A DNA stretch of 64,000 nucleotides from the NCBI RefSeq assembly GCF_963924675.1, contig NC_089226.1, positions 46,889,124 to 46,953,123 on the forward strand, written 5' to 3'. The notes under the pieces are model-generated. The model searched no databases. It was not told the DNA's origin and saw nothing but the letters and a program-made list of their open reading frames with translations. The first letter of the stretch is position 1; the number at the start of each line of letters is the position of its first letter. The position numbers and the translations under genes were made by a program. This DNA comes from Phocoena phocoena. Lineage: Eukaryota > Chordata > Mammalia > Artiodactyla > Phocoenidae. Below are positions 1 through 13,283 of this stretch, piece after piece.

Positions 1-254
1 ATGGGCAGCTGGGGGCGTTTGTTCTTTATCTGAAGCAGGGACACACATAATGCACATGATAATTATACCAGGGAATAGACTTAATGCACAAGGCCGTAGC
101 CTAGTAAAAACCAGCACCTCAGAGGAAAGAACAAGGGCCTCAGAACCACCAAATGGATAACACATAAGAGTATTCGTAACGTTACAGGATTTATACATAT
201 TTTTAGAATGCTATTGAAACCCCAAAAAAGTTTAAAGGAATAATTGGCCCTTAC

Positions 255-333
255 CTGTGCATCCAAAGCTCTCTTGTAACACTGTGTTTCTTCCATCTTA
301 TCTTTTATATATTTGGCTCTTTGCGCAGCAAGT
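255..333 (-). CDS. CCDC81: CCDC81 exon 12 (last exon in window)
   Basis: A 79-nt exon with acceptor CATAACTGCCAG and donor GTAAGG. It completes the split Glu and encodes LAAQRAKYIKDKMEETQ, then CYKRALDAQ. The remaining exons (roughly the last 155 residues, by comparison with human) must lie to the left of position 1; nothing coding is seen at 1-254. Confidence 0.94.
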
Positions 334-3300
334 CTGGCAGTTATGAATAAGAGAAGGTGGGACCACAGTTTGTTATAGAGTGTTTAGTAATACAGATTAA
401 CATCAACAAAACATGTTTAATAAATATTAATAGGAATAAGAGCCTGATGAAAAGTGATATTTCCTTCTAGGAGCTTTCATTTTAAGAAAGAAAAGAGTAA
501 TTCAAATCCATAGGCTAGTGGACAATGTGTTGGACAGGGATGGATGGGCAGGTATAAGCAAGTGACCAACCATACAGTCCAAATGCACTACCATTGAGAC
601 AGGCACCCCTCCTCCCCCCATGCTTAAAAAAATCTAGATAGGAAAGCAGGAAGTGTCTCTGCATGCAATACAATGACTCATCATAAGATTCCTTTTTAAG
701 AAGAGCGGTCTTTCCTATTATAAAATGAATCTATTATATGCAACCTCCACATGATCTGTAAAGTGAATATAATGGAACATATGCATTTTATGGAAATAGC
801 TTTTTGGTCACAGAAACTAGATTCTTATTTGTTTTAGGAGTTTCTCTCACACCACAGTAGCCTCCTTAATTGCTCTCCTGACCTCAGTAGCAGAAGTATG
901 GCCCACTTAGGCATGTTTGAACTCTGTGGCCCTGACCCTATCCCAGGCCTCAGATAACCCAAGCAGGACCAATCAGATTCTCTTTCCTGAAAATTTGGAA
1001 TTGAGACTGAAATTCGTCCAACTGTGAGCTGGAATACAGACAATGTCAGCTAAGGAGCTGGGGTGTGAGCAGACGGAAAGCTTTTTTTATATGGGTTTTA
1101 GTTCCTGGTTCCAGTCTTCCTGGGTCCCCCATACACTCCTGCCCTCAGGTTCCATAGGACACCCTTCATACCTATAATACAACTCAGTTTTGCCTTGAGG
1201 TTACCTGGGAATAGCTGGGAATGAAGCCTGCTCAAGACAAGTCCCTTCCTCCGTCTACCAAGATTAGCGATCACAAAACAATACAAAATGATACTGTGTA
1301 ATTAAAATGATTATAGACAGCAATCATTACTCTAATGATTACTCTAACAATGCTGGCTTTTCCATGTTTCTAACGAAGTGTTAGGCTATGGTACTGGCTG
1401 CTAGCTGGGTTGGTTTGCTCAGTTGGTTACAGTTGTGCTAATGAAACTACCAACGCTGATCCAATCCCACGTGGAAAGAAGCATCACGTGAACATTCCGA
1501 ATCCATTTTCCAGAGCACGTCTGGCTAGACTCACTCCTCTGCCAGCTGCACTTGTTCCAGGCGGTCCATCATCTCTCTGTTTTGTCTTTGCTTCATGTCC
1601 TTTTCCCGTCTGTGACCAATTTGTTTCAGGAGACTTTGGGAATATTCCTCTTGCTTAAAAGCATTAATCTCAGGACTGAGTGGCCGTTTATAAAACAAGA
1701 AGGATTTCTAGAATAAAAGAGAAGCAACTCATTTATTCTAGAATACTGAAAAGCAACAAAGAATAAGGGTAATCATTCAGAAGACTAAAATCAATCAGAA
1801 AGCCTTGATTAATTGATAATGTGTGCCCAGACCTCAACACATTGACCAGCTAGTGACCCACAGAATCATATGAGTACGCACAGGGATGAATCTGAGCAGA
1901 ACTGACCAAAGCCCCATCACTGAGAGGGAGATGAAAAAGGACTTCACGGAGTAGGCCCTCCGCTAGTACTTACAACTTGCATACTGAAAGGAGGAGGAAT
2001 TCTGAGTGAGTGCAGAAGCATGAGCAGGGACTGCGAGGAAGTGGAAGAGGGAAAACTGAGCTCCTGCTCTGAGCCTAGCCACGCTAGACACTGGGAACCC
2101 AGCCGTGATCAAGAACAGCGATCCACAGAGAGCCTCACGCTCACTGAGCCTGCATGCTGGTGCACGAGACAGACAGCCAACAAGCAAACCACACACAGAT
2201 AATTTAAGGTAGTGATAGGTACTATGAAGCTCTTCTCATAGCGAGTGTCCAGGTGGGAATGGGGCTAAACTGGTTATTAGGGAAGGCTTTTATTAGGGAG
2301 GTGACTGAATCACCTCCACTGCAAATATCAGGGGACCGGTGTCCTATACAGAAGGATCAGCAAGTGCAAAGACACTAGATGGAAACAAGCAGAAAGAAGG
2401 TCTATGAGGCTGAGGCATAGTGAGCAAGGGGAGAGTAGAGCAGATGAGCTCAAAGAGGGAGACAGGCCAAACCAGGAGGACTTGATAAGTCAAGGTAAGG
2501 CGTTTGGATTTTATTTTAATTCAGTGGAAGGCCATTAGAGGCTTTAAACCAGAGAATGATCTGTTTTGGTGAACAGTTTTACATAATTTTTTTTTTTTTT
2601 TCCGGTACGCGTGCCTCTCACTGTTGTGGCCTCTCCCATTGCAGAGCACAGGCTCCAGACGCGCAGGCTCAGCGGCCATGGCTCACGGGCCCAGCCACTC
2701 CACAGCATGTAGGATCTTCCCAGACTGGGGCACGAACCCATGTCCCCTGCATCGGCAGGCGGACTCAACCACTGCGCCACCAGGGAAGCCCATTGGTAAC
2801 AGTTTTAAAAGATCACCTTGGCTGCTGTGTGGAGAACAGATTGTAGGAGGGCAAGCAGAGAGCCTGACTAGGGAAGTAGTGCAAAAGTTGGGCTTTCTGG
2901 GACTTCCCTCGTGGCAAAGTGGTTAAGACTCCACGCTCCCATTGCAGGAGGTCTGGGTTCGACCCCTGGTTGGGGAACTAGATCCCACATGCATGCCACA
3001 ACTAGAGTTCACGTGGGGCTTCCCTGGTGGCGCAGTGGTTGAGAGTCCGCCTGCCGATGCAGGGGACCCGGGTTCGTGCCCCGGTCTGGGAAGATCCCAC
3101 ATGCCCAGAGCGGCTGGGCCCATGAGCCATGGCCGCCGAGTCTGCGTGTCCGGAGCCTGTGCTCTGCGACGGGAGAGGCCACAACAGTGAGAGGCCTGCA
3201 TACCGCAAAAAAAAAAAAAAAAAAAGAGTTCACGTGCCACAACTAAGGAGCCCACCTGTCACAACTAAGACCCAATGCAACAAAATAAATAAATAAATTT

Positions 3301-6300
3301 TTTTTTTTTAAAAAGTTGAGCCTTCTAATGTGACTTGGATTAGGGTGGTGACATTGATGATGAAGAGACATAGAGAGATATTGGATAGCTTTTGGAGGTG
3401 AAGGCAAGTGGGCTTGCAGATGGTTGGATGTGGGTGACTGAGGAGTAGTAGTCTAGGATCACTTTTAGGTATGGGGTTCATACAACTGTCTGGCTGGTGA
3501 TACCACTTGCTAAAATGGGAAGGCTGGGAGAAGAACAGTTTGAGAAGGGGAATCAAAACTTCTGTTTTGGCCTTTTCACTTTAAGGTACCTACGGTTATA
3601 ACAAAGAGGAGATACAAAGTAGGCAGTAATAGATATATAATGTGGACCTTATATCTATCTAAGAGGAGAGAGAGAGAGTACCTAAAGCTCAAAAGCATGG
3701 TGCCCCCTCTTCCTCCTTCCCTATTGCCCCTGCCTGGAAGGTTTTTTCCTCCATTCACTTCTTTACCTAACTCCTGTATGCCAGGAAGTCTTCTCAGATC
3801 TCTGGTCTGGGTTAAGTGACTCTCCTCTTTGCTCTGTTCAAAGATTTATCATAGAATTTAGTGTATCACACTCTTGTCTCTTTAAATCTCTTTCCCCCAC
3901 TATCCTGAGTGGGGGAGGGGCCTTGTGTTATTCACCTTTGTATTCCTAGCCACTAGCAGAGTGGCCAGCACAAAGGAATTCAATGAATGCTTGATGATGA
4001 ATAAAGAAAATCTGTTTTATTAGGTGTATGTCCAGAGTGTCACACTGCCTAGATAGTGAGGTGAAAGAAGGAAGATTCAGGCAGAAATAAAGGTAGGCAC
4101 ATCATGATTGGAAACATTAAATCAGTGGCAAAACAGGTGGCTCACGTCCCTCTGGAGCTGGGGTTCTCAAACTTTAAGGAAACTACAAATCATCTAAGTA
4201 TCTTGTTCAAACGTAGATTCTCATTCTGGAGGTCTGAGGTGGCACCCTAGATTCTGCATTTCCAGCAAGCTCCCAGGGGATGTTGGTTCTCTACTTAGAT
4301 CATCTGATCCTGGGGCAGGAATTTAATATACTGTCCCTATCCCCACCTCTCCAAGGTCCTGGTTGAAAATTACTATCATTAAATGCTCTCATGACTAGTA
4401 GGAACTGTATTATGAATGTGAATTGTGTGGAGGCAGATCCTGGACCACTCCTGCCCTGGAAGGAAGCTTCAGCCTTGCACAAGCCTCTTTTTACCTCTAC
4501 CATTTTTTAAAAATTGGTGCAATACGGAGAGTGGATCCAAATGCTCACAAGTAGGGCAGGTATCAGCCCTAGAAATTTCGAAAAGACTCTTACATGAAAT
4601 TCAGGTTTCTCATTCTTGTGGATTCTTATGGCTTCAGCAACTCCAAGATTATAGGCAGCATTTTTTTGATTCTGTTCTCTACTAGCCAGACTTTGCATCT
4701 TTGAGAAAAAAAAATCACATATTGAAATAGAGCTTTTAAAAATTTAATTCTACTGTATTAAGGTAACCCAACCAAGGTAGAAACCTGCCTTTTGGAGGCA
4801 ATGGTAAATACTTTCTGATGTGTTCATAGATTTTTTATTTTTTAAGTGGGCTTTTGTTTCCCATTCTTGGGCTCCAGGCACCACCTCTACAGGGATCGTA
4901 AGAAGGAACGGAAGATTTCATGAGTGGTTACCTCTGATATCACAAATGCAGGAGAAGACAGTAAGGCCAGTTATTGGAGATCACAGAAATTGGGATAAAG
5001 CAAATGCAAAGGTGCCATTCTGTCTTTACTTGAGATAGGCCATGAATGTGAAGGGAAAAGCCCTGACTTGGATTATATTTTATGAGAAATAAAAAATAAA
5101 GCTATATAATCCAGGAATTCCACCTTTAAAACTCAGTCTTGGGAATTCCCTGGCGGTCCAGTGGTTAGGACTTGGCCTTCTCACTGCTAGTGGCCCGGGT
5201 TCAATCCCTAGTTTGGGAACAAAGATCCCACAAGCTGCACGGTCTGGCCAATAAATAAATAATAAAACTCAGTCTTCATGGGGGGGGTGGGGGGAATCAG
5301 TGACACGTACAAACATCAGCTGCATGGATATTCATCCCAGGACTGTTTACTATTAGTGAAAACTTGGACACAACCTAAGCTTTAGTTCAGCAGTAAGTAA
5401 ATGGTTCAATATGTTACAGTACAGACACACGATGGAACTTTTTAAATGGTGTTTTATAATCACGTTCTCCTGTCCCATGTTAAACACTCCTTAACCGAGG
5501 TGTTGACCTACCTGCTCTTTGAAGACAGACTCTTGATCTTTCAGCATCTGATACTGCTGTAGGAGTCGCTCATCTTCCATCTCTCTCCTTTTCCTCTCCT
5601 CACTGCAGTACAACGGGGAATTCCGCTGTGCTCGTTGCCAGCATACATAACACATTTCCTGTAACACCAAGTTTCAGGGCAAATTGATTTTTACCTTTTA
5701 CCTTTTTGCCTGTGCATTCCCTTTCCAAGCTCTCCAAAGGCTAGGTGTATCAAGAAGTACACTTCATAAAAGGAAGTATTAAAGGTATTAGCCAAGTGAG
5801 ATTTTCAGAGAAGACCCCACAAATATTCCAGAGCATTTAATAAACTCTTGCCTGAACAGATGTGTTTATAGCAACTAGAAAGTGGAGATTTTCCAACCCT
5901 ATTTCTGTGAACTAGTAGATTTTGACTAGTAGATAGATTTATCCCAGTCCAATTATGGGTCCTGAGTACTTGAGCCATACCCATATTTTAAAGAAAGAGC
6001 AATTCCCAGAATTCTCTCTGAGAAACAGAAGTCAGAGGAAGATTCTGACTGGGTTTTGTTTCTATGAAGACACTGTACCTGTCCTGCCCTATTATGATCC
6101 TGGCAAGAAATGGCTGGAGAAATTTTAGGCTTCATTTCATTGTCATTTTTCAGACCACCCAGAGATCGTAACCTATAAAAAACAATGTAACATTAATTAA
6201 TGTTAATGTAGTCTGACATCAATTATTAATGATAATTTTAGAAACAAGTATAAATATAAGAAAATGAGAAATATCTCAGTGGTTTTCTTTAGAGCATCTA

Positions 6301-9300
6301 CATGTATAGAGGTTAAGAACCCAGGCTTTATATCAGATAAACCTGAGTGGGTTCAAAGCCCAGCTTTCTTTATTAGAAGCTGACTGGCATTAGACAAGCT
6401 GGGTAATCTTACAAAGTCTCAGTTACCAGTTCAGTGAAACTGGGATAAAATTTATTCATTCTCCAAAAATTTATTGTTTACTATATGTACTGCTCTAAGC
6501 ATGGGAGAGGTAGTAAAGAACAAAATACACATGAAAAAAGCTCTGTCCTCATGGAATTGACATGCTGATGGGGGTAGACAGCCCATAAACAAGGTAAATG
6601 AGTGAATTCTATAGTCTGTTCAGTGATGATAAATGCCATGCAATGCTGGAGGAATGGAGTATTAAATCATGAATAGAACGGCTAGGGGAGTTTTCACCAA
6701 AAAGGTGAAATTTGAGCAGATACCTGAAGGCAGTAAAGGAATAATAATAATCAGATATCTGATGGAAAAGGACCTAGCAGAGCAAATGAGCACTAAGGCC
6801 TTGAAGTGGGAGCATGCCTGTGTTCAGTATGGCTTGAGGAAGATGAGTTAGTGGGCAAAAAGTAGGAGAGAGGTCAGAAATCAGGCAGGACCTTGACGGC
6901 CACAGTAATGACTTTAGCTTTTACCCTGGGTGCGTGGAGGGTACAGTGTCCAATATTAGCAAAGCTGTAGAGAACACAGCAGTCCCTCACATTACTGCTA
7001 CTGGGGAGATAATTTGGTACAATCTTCCTGAGGATAACTGGTAATGTGTATCAAAAGCGTGAAAAACGGGCTCATCCCTTATCTCTGAAATTTCACTTCA
7101 AAGTTTTTATCCTACAGAATACTCAGGTGTGTGCAGAGAATTATGTGTGATTATACTTGATACAACATTATTCATAATATAAAAAACTAAAAACCATCTA
7201 AGTATCCCACAGGAGATGGGCTAAACAAAAGGTTTAATCAATGAGATGATGAGCAAACATTTGTTCATGTTTTAGAATATTTAAAGCCATAGGGAAATTT
7301 TCACCACTTTTTGTTGTGTACCAAAGGTTCATATGATACGATCTCAGTTTTGTTTAAAATGTATCTATATGTTTCAAGTATAAATATATGTACATATTAT
7401 ATATGCATTGAAATGAAGGATGTACACCCATAACGTTACAGAAAGTTTCCTCTATTTAGTGGGGTTATGGGTGATTGTTTTGTATCTCTTGCTTTTCTCA
7501 TTTCTTCCAAAATTTCTGTGATAAAGATGTATTACTTTAGTAATCAGAAAAAAACCAAAAACCAAAAAGAAAACCATTGTTTGGTCAACTTCCATAGGAA
7601 GCCTTTACTAGGAATCCCTAATAATTACTCCCTCTTTGCAGCCTCTGTACTTTCTTTTGTTATCTTCATCACGTACATTATTTCTTTAGCCTCAATCTCT
7701 CTACAAGACTAAGTTTATGAAAGTTGGTTTATACGTCTTTTATGTCTCATAGCTTTATAGCTTCAGTGTCCAAATAGTGCCCGGCACACAGTGGTGCTCA
7801 ATGTTTGTTGGATTCAGCTAAATTCCAAAGTACTAGACATTTAATTCTCAATTATCTTTCATAACGAGATTACTCAAAAGAAGCATGCCCAGGGTTTTGA
7901 ACATGACTTTAGGAATCCACAAAGCACCTAAATTACACATATGATAGCTGATATATTGTGACATTAATAAATTGAAAGTTGACAGCACAGTGAAAGATAT
8001 ATAGTAGATGCTCAATAGATACTTATCAGAACCATAAGGTCTGATCTGAGGTCTTAAAAAGTATCCTACACAAAGGGAGAGGAGAAAATAGAAATCTTCT
8101 GATATAAGAAGAAAACAGGACCATCATAAATTGTAGTACATTCTTTTGCTCAAAGAACATTTATTGAGTGCCAGCCATGTTTGGCAAAAATGCTTTCCAA
8201 TTTGATCTAAATATGAACCTGTGTCACATCTTAATATCCACACACTGAGAAAACAACACAGGTTTTCCCAAAACCAACAAGGAAAGTTAGATGTCTCCTC
8301 CTCTGTGCTCTTTTGTTTCCACCTCTGTCACAGCATTTATCCTACTGAATCATAATTTATCACTCTGGCTTTCCCACAGATTGTGAGCCCTGGTCGTCTT
8401 GATTATCCCCAGCACCTAGAATGTAGCATCAAGAATAGTGGATGGGGCTTCCCTGGTGGCGCAGTGGTTGAGAGTCCGCCTGCCGATGCAGGGGACATGG
8501 GTTCGTGCCCCAGTCCAGGAAGATCCCACATGCCATGGCAGCGGCTGGGCCCGTGAGCCATGGCCGCTGAGCCTGCGCTTCCGGAGCCTGTGCTCCACAA
8601 TGGGAGAGGCCACAGCAGTGAGAGGCCCACGTATCGCAAAAAAAAAAAAAAAAAAAAAAAAAAAAGAATAGTGGATGAAGGAACGAATCAATGAACACTT
8701 ATTTAAAATTCCCTGCATCAAGATAGGACTTGAAAATATACTTAGTAAAGTACAACACAAAAAATACGCAGGGACTTCCCTGGTGGTCCAGTGGTTAAGA
8801 ATCTACATTCCAATGCAGGGGATGTGGGTTCGATCCCTGGTCGGGGAACTAAGATCCCACATGCCATGGGGCAACTAAGGCCACGTGCCACAACTACTGA
8901 GCCCGATCACTCTGGAGCCCACGTGCCACAATTAGCACTGGAGAAGCCCACAGGCCGCAACAAAGAAGAACCCACGTGCCACAATGAAGACCCAATGCAG
9001 GAAAGAGAGGGAGAGAAGGGAAGAAAGAAAGAGAGAAAGAGAGAAAGAAAGAAAGAAAGAAAGAAAGGGAGAAAGAGAGAGAGAGAGAGAGAGGGATAGA
9101 GGGAGGGAGGGAGGGAGGAAGAAAGAAAGAAAGAAAATACCCAATGCATTACCTTTCAGTGTTCATATTCTTCCCACCACTCCCATTCTGCTCCAGTTTG
9201 TGCGGGAAACTGACATTTGTTGCTTTGGCGGGGGACATAGCTTGTCTATCTTGAATTACCTTGGGTGATAAGATCTCTGTAGAATGAATGAAAGTGAGTT

Positions 9301-12300
9301 TCCTTTCAACTCTACATAGGTGGTTTGTACTTAACACAGATTTTTTAAAACTCATAATTTTACTAGGGAAATAGTTCACATAAGATACACTTTCTTATCT
9401 TTAAAATATTGTCCCTTGCCCTAGCGTGGTTAAAATATATATATTTTTTGCTGTATACTTATTACATGCAAAGCTCTGGCTGGGCACTTTAGAAAATACA
9501 AAGAGGCAAGTCTCCGCCCTTAAAGATCTTTCAATAAATACAGTTGAAGAGGAAAAATAAGATATAAACAGGGGGCTTCCCGGGTGGTGCAGTGTTTGAG
9601 AGTTTGCCTGCCGATACAGGGGACACGGGTTCGTGCCCTGGTCCGGGAAGATCCCACATGCTGTGGAGCGGCTGGGCCTGTGAACCATGGCCGCTAAGCC
9701 TGTGCGTCCAGAGCCTGTGCTCCGCAACGGGAGAGGCCACAACAGTGAGAGGCCCGCGTACCGCAAAAAAAAAAAAAAAGATATAAACAGAAAACATGAG
9801 AGCTGCCATTTGTGGAGGTCTTACCACCTGCCAACAGTACTAAATGATTTACACATATTATATAAATAGCAACTCAGGACAATGATGCAGAATGTCTAAA
9901 TCTCAAATAAATGGTGCAATCTCTAATGTTCAGAGAAGAGAGAAGCCACTTCAGAATCCACTGATGAGAGAAGTTTTCATGGAGGAAGTGAGATGTGAAA
10001 AGGGTACAAAGAGGAGAGTAGGATTGGGATAGACTGTAAAAAAAGGAAGGGAATTCCAGGCAGGAGAAAAAGAGTGAACAGAAGCATGAAGTTGAGGAAG
10101 GGCAAGGCATGTTAGAAGAGCATAAATAGACAATTTTGCTCAAAGAAAGAGTCTGTAAGGAACAGTGACAAATGAAGCTAAAGAATGAAAGCATGTGAGT
10201 ATTAGGCTAAAAGTTTGTATGTAATCCTGTAGGCCACATGTCACAAAACCAACATTCACAAGCCAATGTTTACCCATTGATATATATTTTGTTTGGCCCA
10301 GTTAGCATTTTTGTTTCAATGTAAATTGGTTGCCAAAATTTAACTGTCAATAGATTTCATATGTCAGGATATCTGCTTCTCTCGAGGAATCAGAAAATTT
10401 GCTTCCACTTGGCCCACATTTCCACAAATCAATAATCTGCTAGACTACTTTATCAAAGGGTAGTTTGGCAACCCCTGGGGATCCCTAGGACCCTTTCAAA
10501 AAGTCTTTGAAGTCCTAAGATTTTCTTCACATGCTTCAACCAAAACAACATATCACACCAGATTATATGAAGATGCAGATATAAGAATCCACTATCTTCT
10601 ATAAAGCCAGATATCAAAGATATAAAACTACGTCTCTTCATTTCTCATAAAAATTATTATTTATCCTAACATGTCTCCCTATCATGTGACACCCAGCCCA
10701 GTTCATGCATTTATGTTAGCTGCCTGGACCTTGTAGGCAGCTGAGTTTTGAGCCGTGCAGAGCCAGCAAAGAGATCACAGTTCAAGAGTCTGAGAGTCAT
10801 AAAGCGGTTAAGGTGAGATACACGATTCCAGGGATAGAAGATGTTTGTTAGAGAGAATAATACAGTGATTATTCATGAAACTAACTTTATTTACTCTGGC
10901 CATAGGAGCTGCTAAGCAGTATGGCTTGGCTCATAAGTAGTAAAGAGGGACAGATTATACCCAGAAATCATCGACCTACCTCGGACGCCTTCTTCTTTGT
11001 TTGACTGGTCTTTTAACTTGCTCTTCCTTTGTCCATTCTGTCCACCTTCTTCTGCAGTGGTCTCCATAGGCAGTTTGTTCTCCATCTCCTTGAGCTCAAT
11101 CCTAGGAATGAACCAAGATACTTGTCCACAGGTGACTGTGTAAACTCTCAGTTCTGAGAAGCAGCTAAGCTTGCTCACTGATTCTGAATGAAATAAGTCT
11201 ACTTCTCTCAAGGAGGCAAGTGCTTTAATTTACTAAGTACAAATCATGGACTCATTCTCTTTGGGAGCCAACGACGACCCTCCCCCTTTTTATATAGATA
11301 AATTGCTTTGAAGACCTGGATTTAAGTTTTGTTTTTTATAGCAGCTTGAATTTGTCTTTTCTAGTTCTGTAACCAGATGCCATAGGCCTGAAACAGTGAA
11401 AGGTAGTCATTGGATAGCTTGAAGGCAAGGATTCACAGCCTGGCAGGCAGGGTACGCCCAGAAAAAAACCACTCCTCTCCTCCCTCTTTCTCCTCCCCAC
11501 TTCTCCATCCTCTCCCCAGGCAAAAGTGAGGGACTTGCAAAGGCAAAGGAGGAAGGGGTTCGTTTAGTTGGTGTATGTAGTTGTAGATTTTCTTTGATCT
11601 CAGTAACGGATTGCTGGGTTAGAGTTGGGAAGGAAGGGTGGGGCAGAGGTGGTACTTGCAGTAAATTCAAGGGCCAAACTTCAAATAAATGAAACACCTA
11701 CAGTTGTTTTGAATATTTGAGTCCTCATGTCCATTTCTAGGCTCTCTATTTGAGAGGAACTTCCATCTCTGTTCCTTAACTAACTGCAATTATTTCCCTC
11801 CTGGATTGCTTAAACCAAACTATGTCCAAGAGGACAGCCAAATTTGCCTTCCAAAATATAATCAAAATAAAGCGATTTGGAAACCACTGATTTATATTTA
11901 ATGAGTAAGGCAACATGCTACAATGGAAACAACACTGAAACAGTCAGGAGCCATGGTTTTATTTCTGGATTGGCCCCTCAGTTTTGTAACCATTTCATCT
12001 GTAAGATGAGGGGATTGGACTCATTAATCTTTAAGGCTTATTCTCCCCCTTACACTGATTTTGCTGAGGTCTGTGGCATACAGTTTTTCCAGGAGGGACT
12101 TGTTCCAAACCAACAAACACAAGAGGGTGTCACAGACTCAAAAACATGAGAAAGAAAAAAAGAGAGAGAGAGAGAAAATAATACTTTGGGAAGCTGGTTA
12201 CTATTTCCTAAACTTCCTTTACCCAAAATGCATAGTAGTTAATGGCACAGTAATTAAGATTAAAAACATGATTAAGAGCTAATAATGGGTAAGTAATGAA

Positions 12301-13231
12301 CAAACTGGAAATAAAACCCAAGTCTCCTGACTCCTATTCCAGTGCTTTTAATACTGCATCCTGTCACTTCCTTTGTTAAAAAAAAAAAAAAAAAAAAGAA
12401 TTAAAATTACATGCTGTACACCTAAAACTAACACAACATTGTAAATCAACTATACTCCAATAAAAAATTTTAATTAAAAATTAAAAAAAGGGGCTTCCCT
12501 GGTGGCGCAGTGGTTGAGAGTCCGCCTGCCGATGCAGGGGACACGGGTTCGTGCCCCGGTCCGGGAAGATCCCACATGCCGCAGAGCGGCTGGCCCCGTG
12601 AGCCATGGCCGCTGAGCCTGCGTGTCCGGAGGCTGTGCTCCGCAACGGGAGAGGCCACAGCGGTGAGAGGCCCGCGTATCGCAAAAAAAAAAAAAATTAA
12701 AAAAAGAATTAAAATTACAATTAATTTTGCTCCTCTATAAAATGAATAAAATTATAATATGTATCTCAAATGGTTGTAGTAAAGATTAAATACAAGACTA
12801 CTGAGAAAGTGCTTAACAATACCTAGCATCTAGTAAGTGCTCCATAGATAACTATTATTGTTATCGTTATCATTATTGTAATAATTGTCAGCAGCAGCCG
12901 CTGGTAATGCCCACTGTGCTCTTGGAGTGAAGCTGTATCTTGTCTTTCTAGCTGCTTCAGTGGTAAAAAACAGAGCTCAGAGAGGAGGTAGTCTAGACTG
13001 CAGGACAAGGAAGAAACTAGGTCAGAGAAGGGGTGAAAGGTAGAACAAAGCCTAGCAGGTGAGAAGAATTTTACTAATACTGCAAGGACTAAGGTTGGTG
13101 GGAGGTAGTATGAAAATTTCCAGGGAACCAAGAATAGCTTAAAAAAAGAGTATATCCTAAGTGCCGTTGTCTTTTAACTTAACTACGGAAAGTGTATGCA
13201 ATAAACTCTTATTTGTTGGAGCACTGAGAGC

Positions 13232-13283
<52 letters not shown>

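Larger units (their letters stand above)
2080..3575 (-). mobile_element. L2 LINE 3' region, antisense, split by three SINEs
   Basis: The plus strand reads as the reverse of the L2 3' end (the 'ctgctgtgtggagaacagatt' and 'aaggccattagaggctt' class of sequence). It continues at 2215-2571, 2808-2898 and 3311-3575 around three CHR insertions. Confidence 0.75.
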
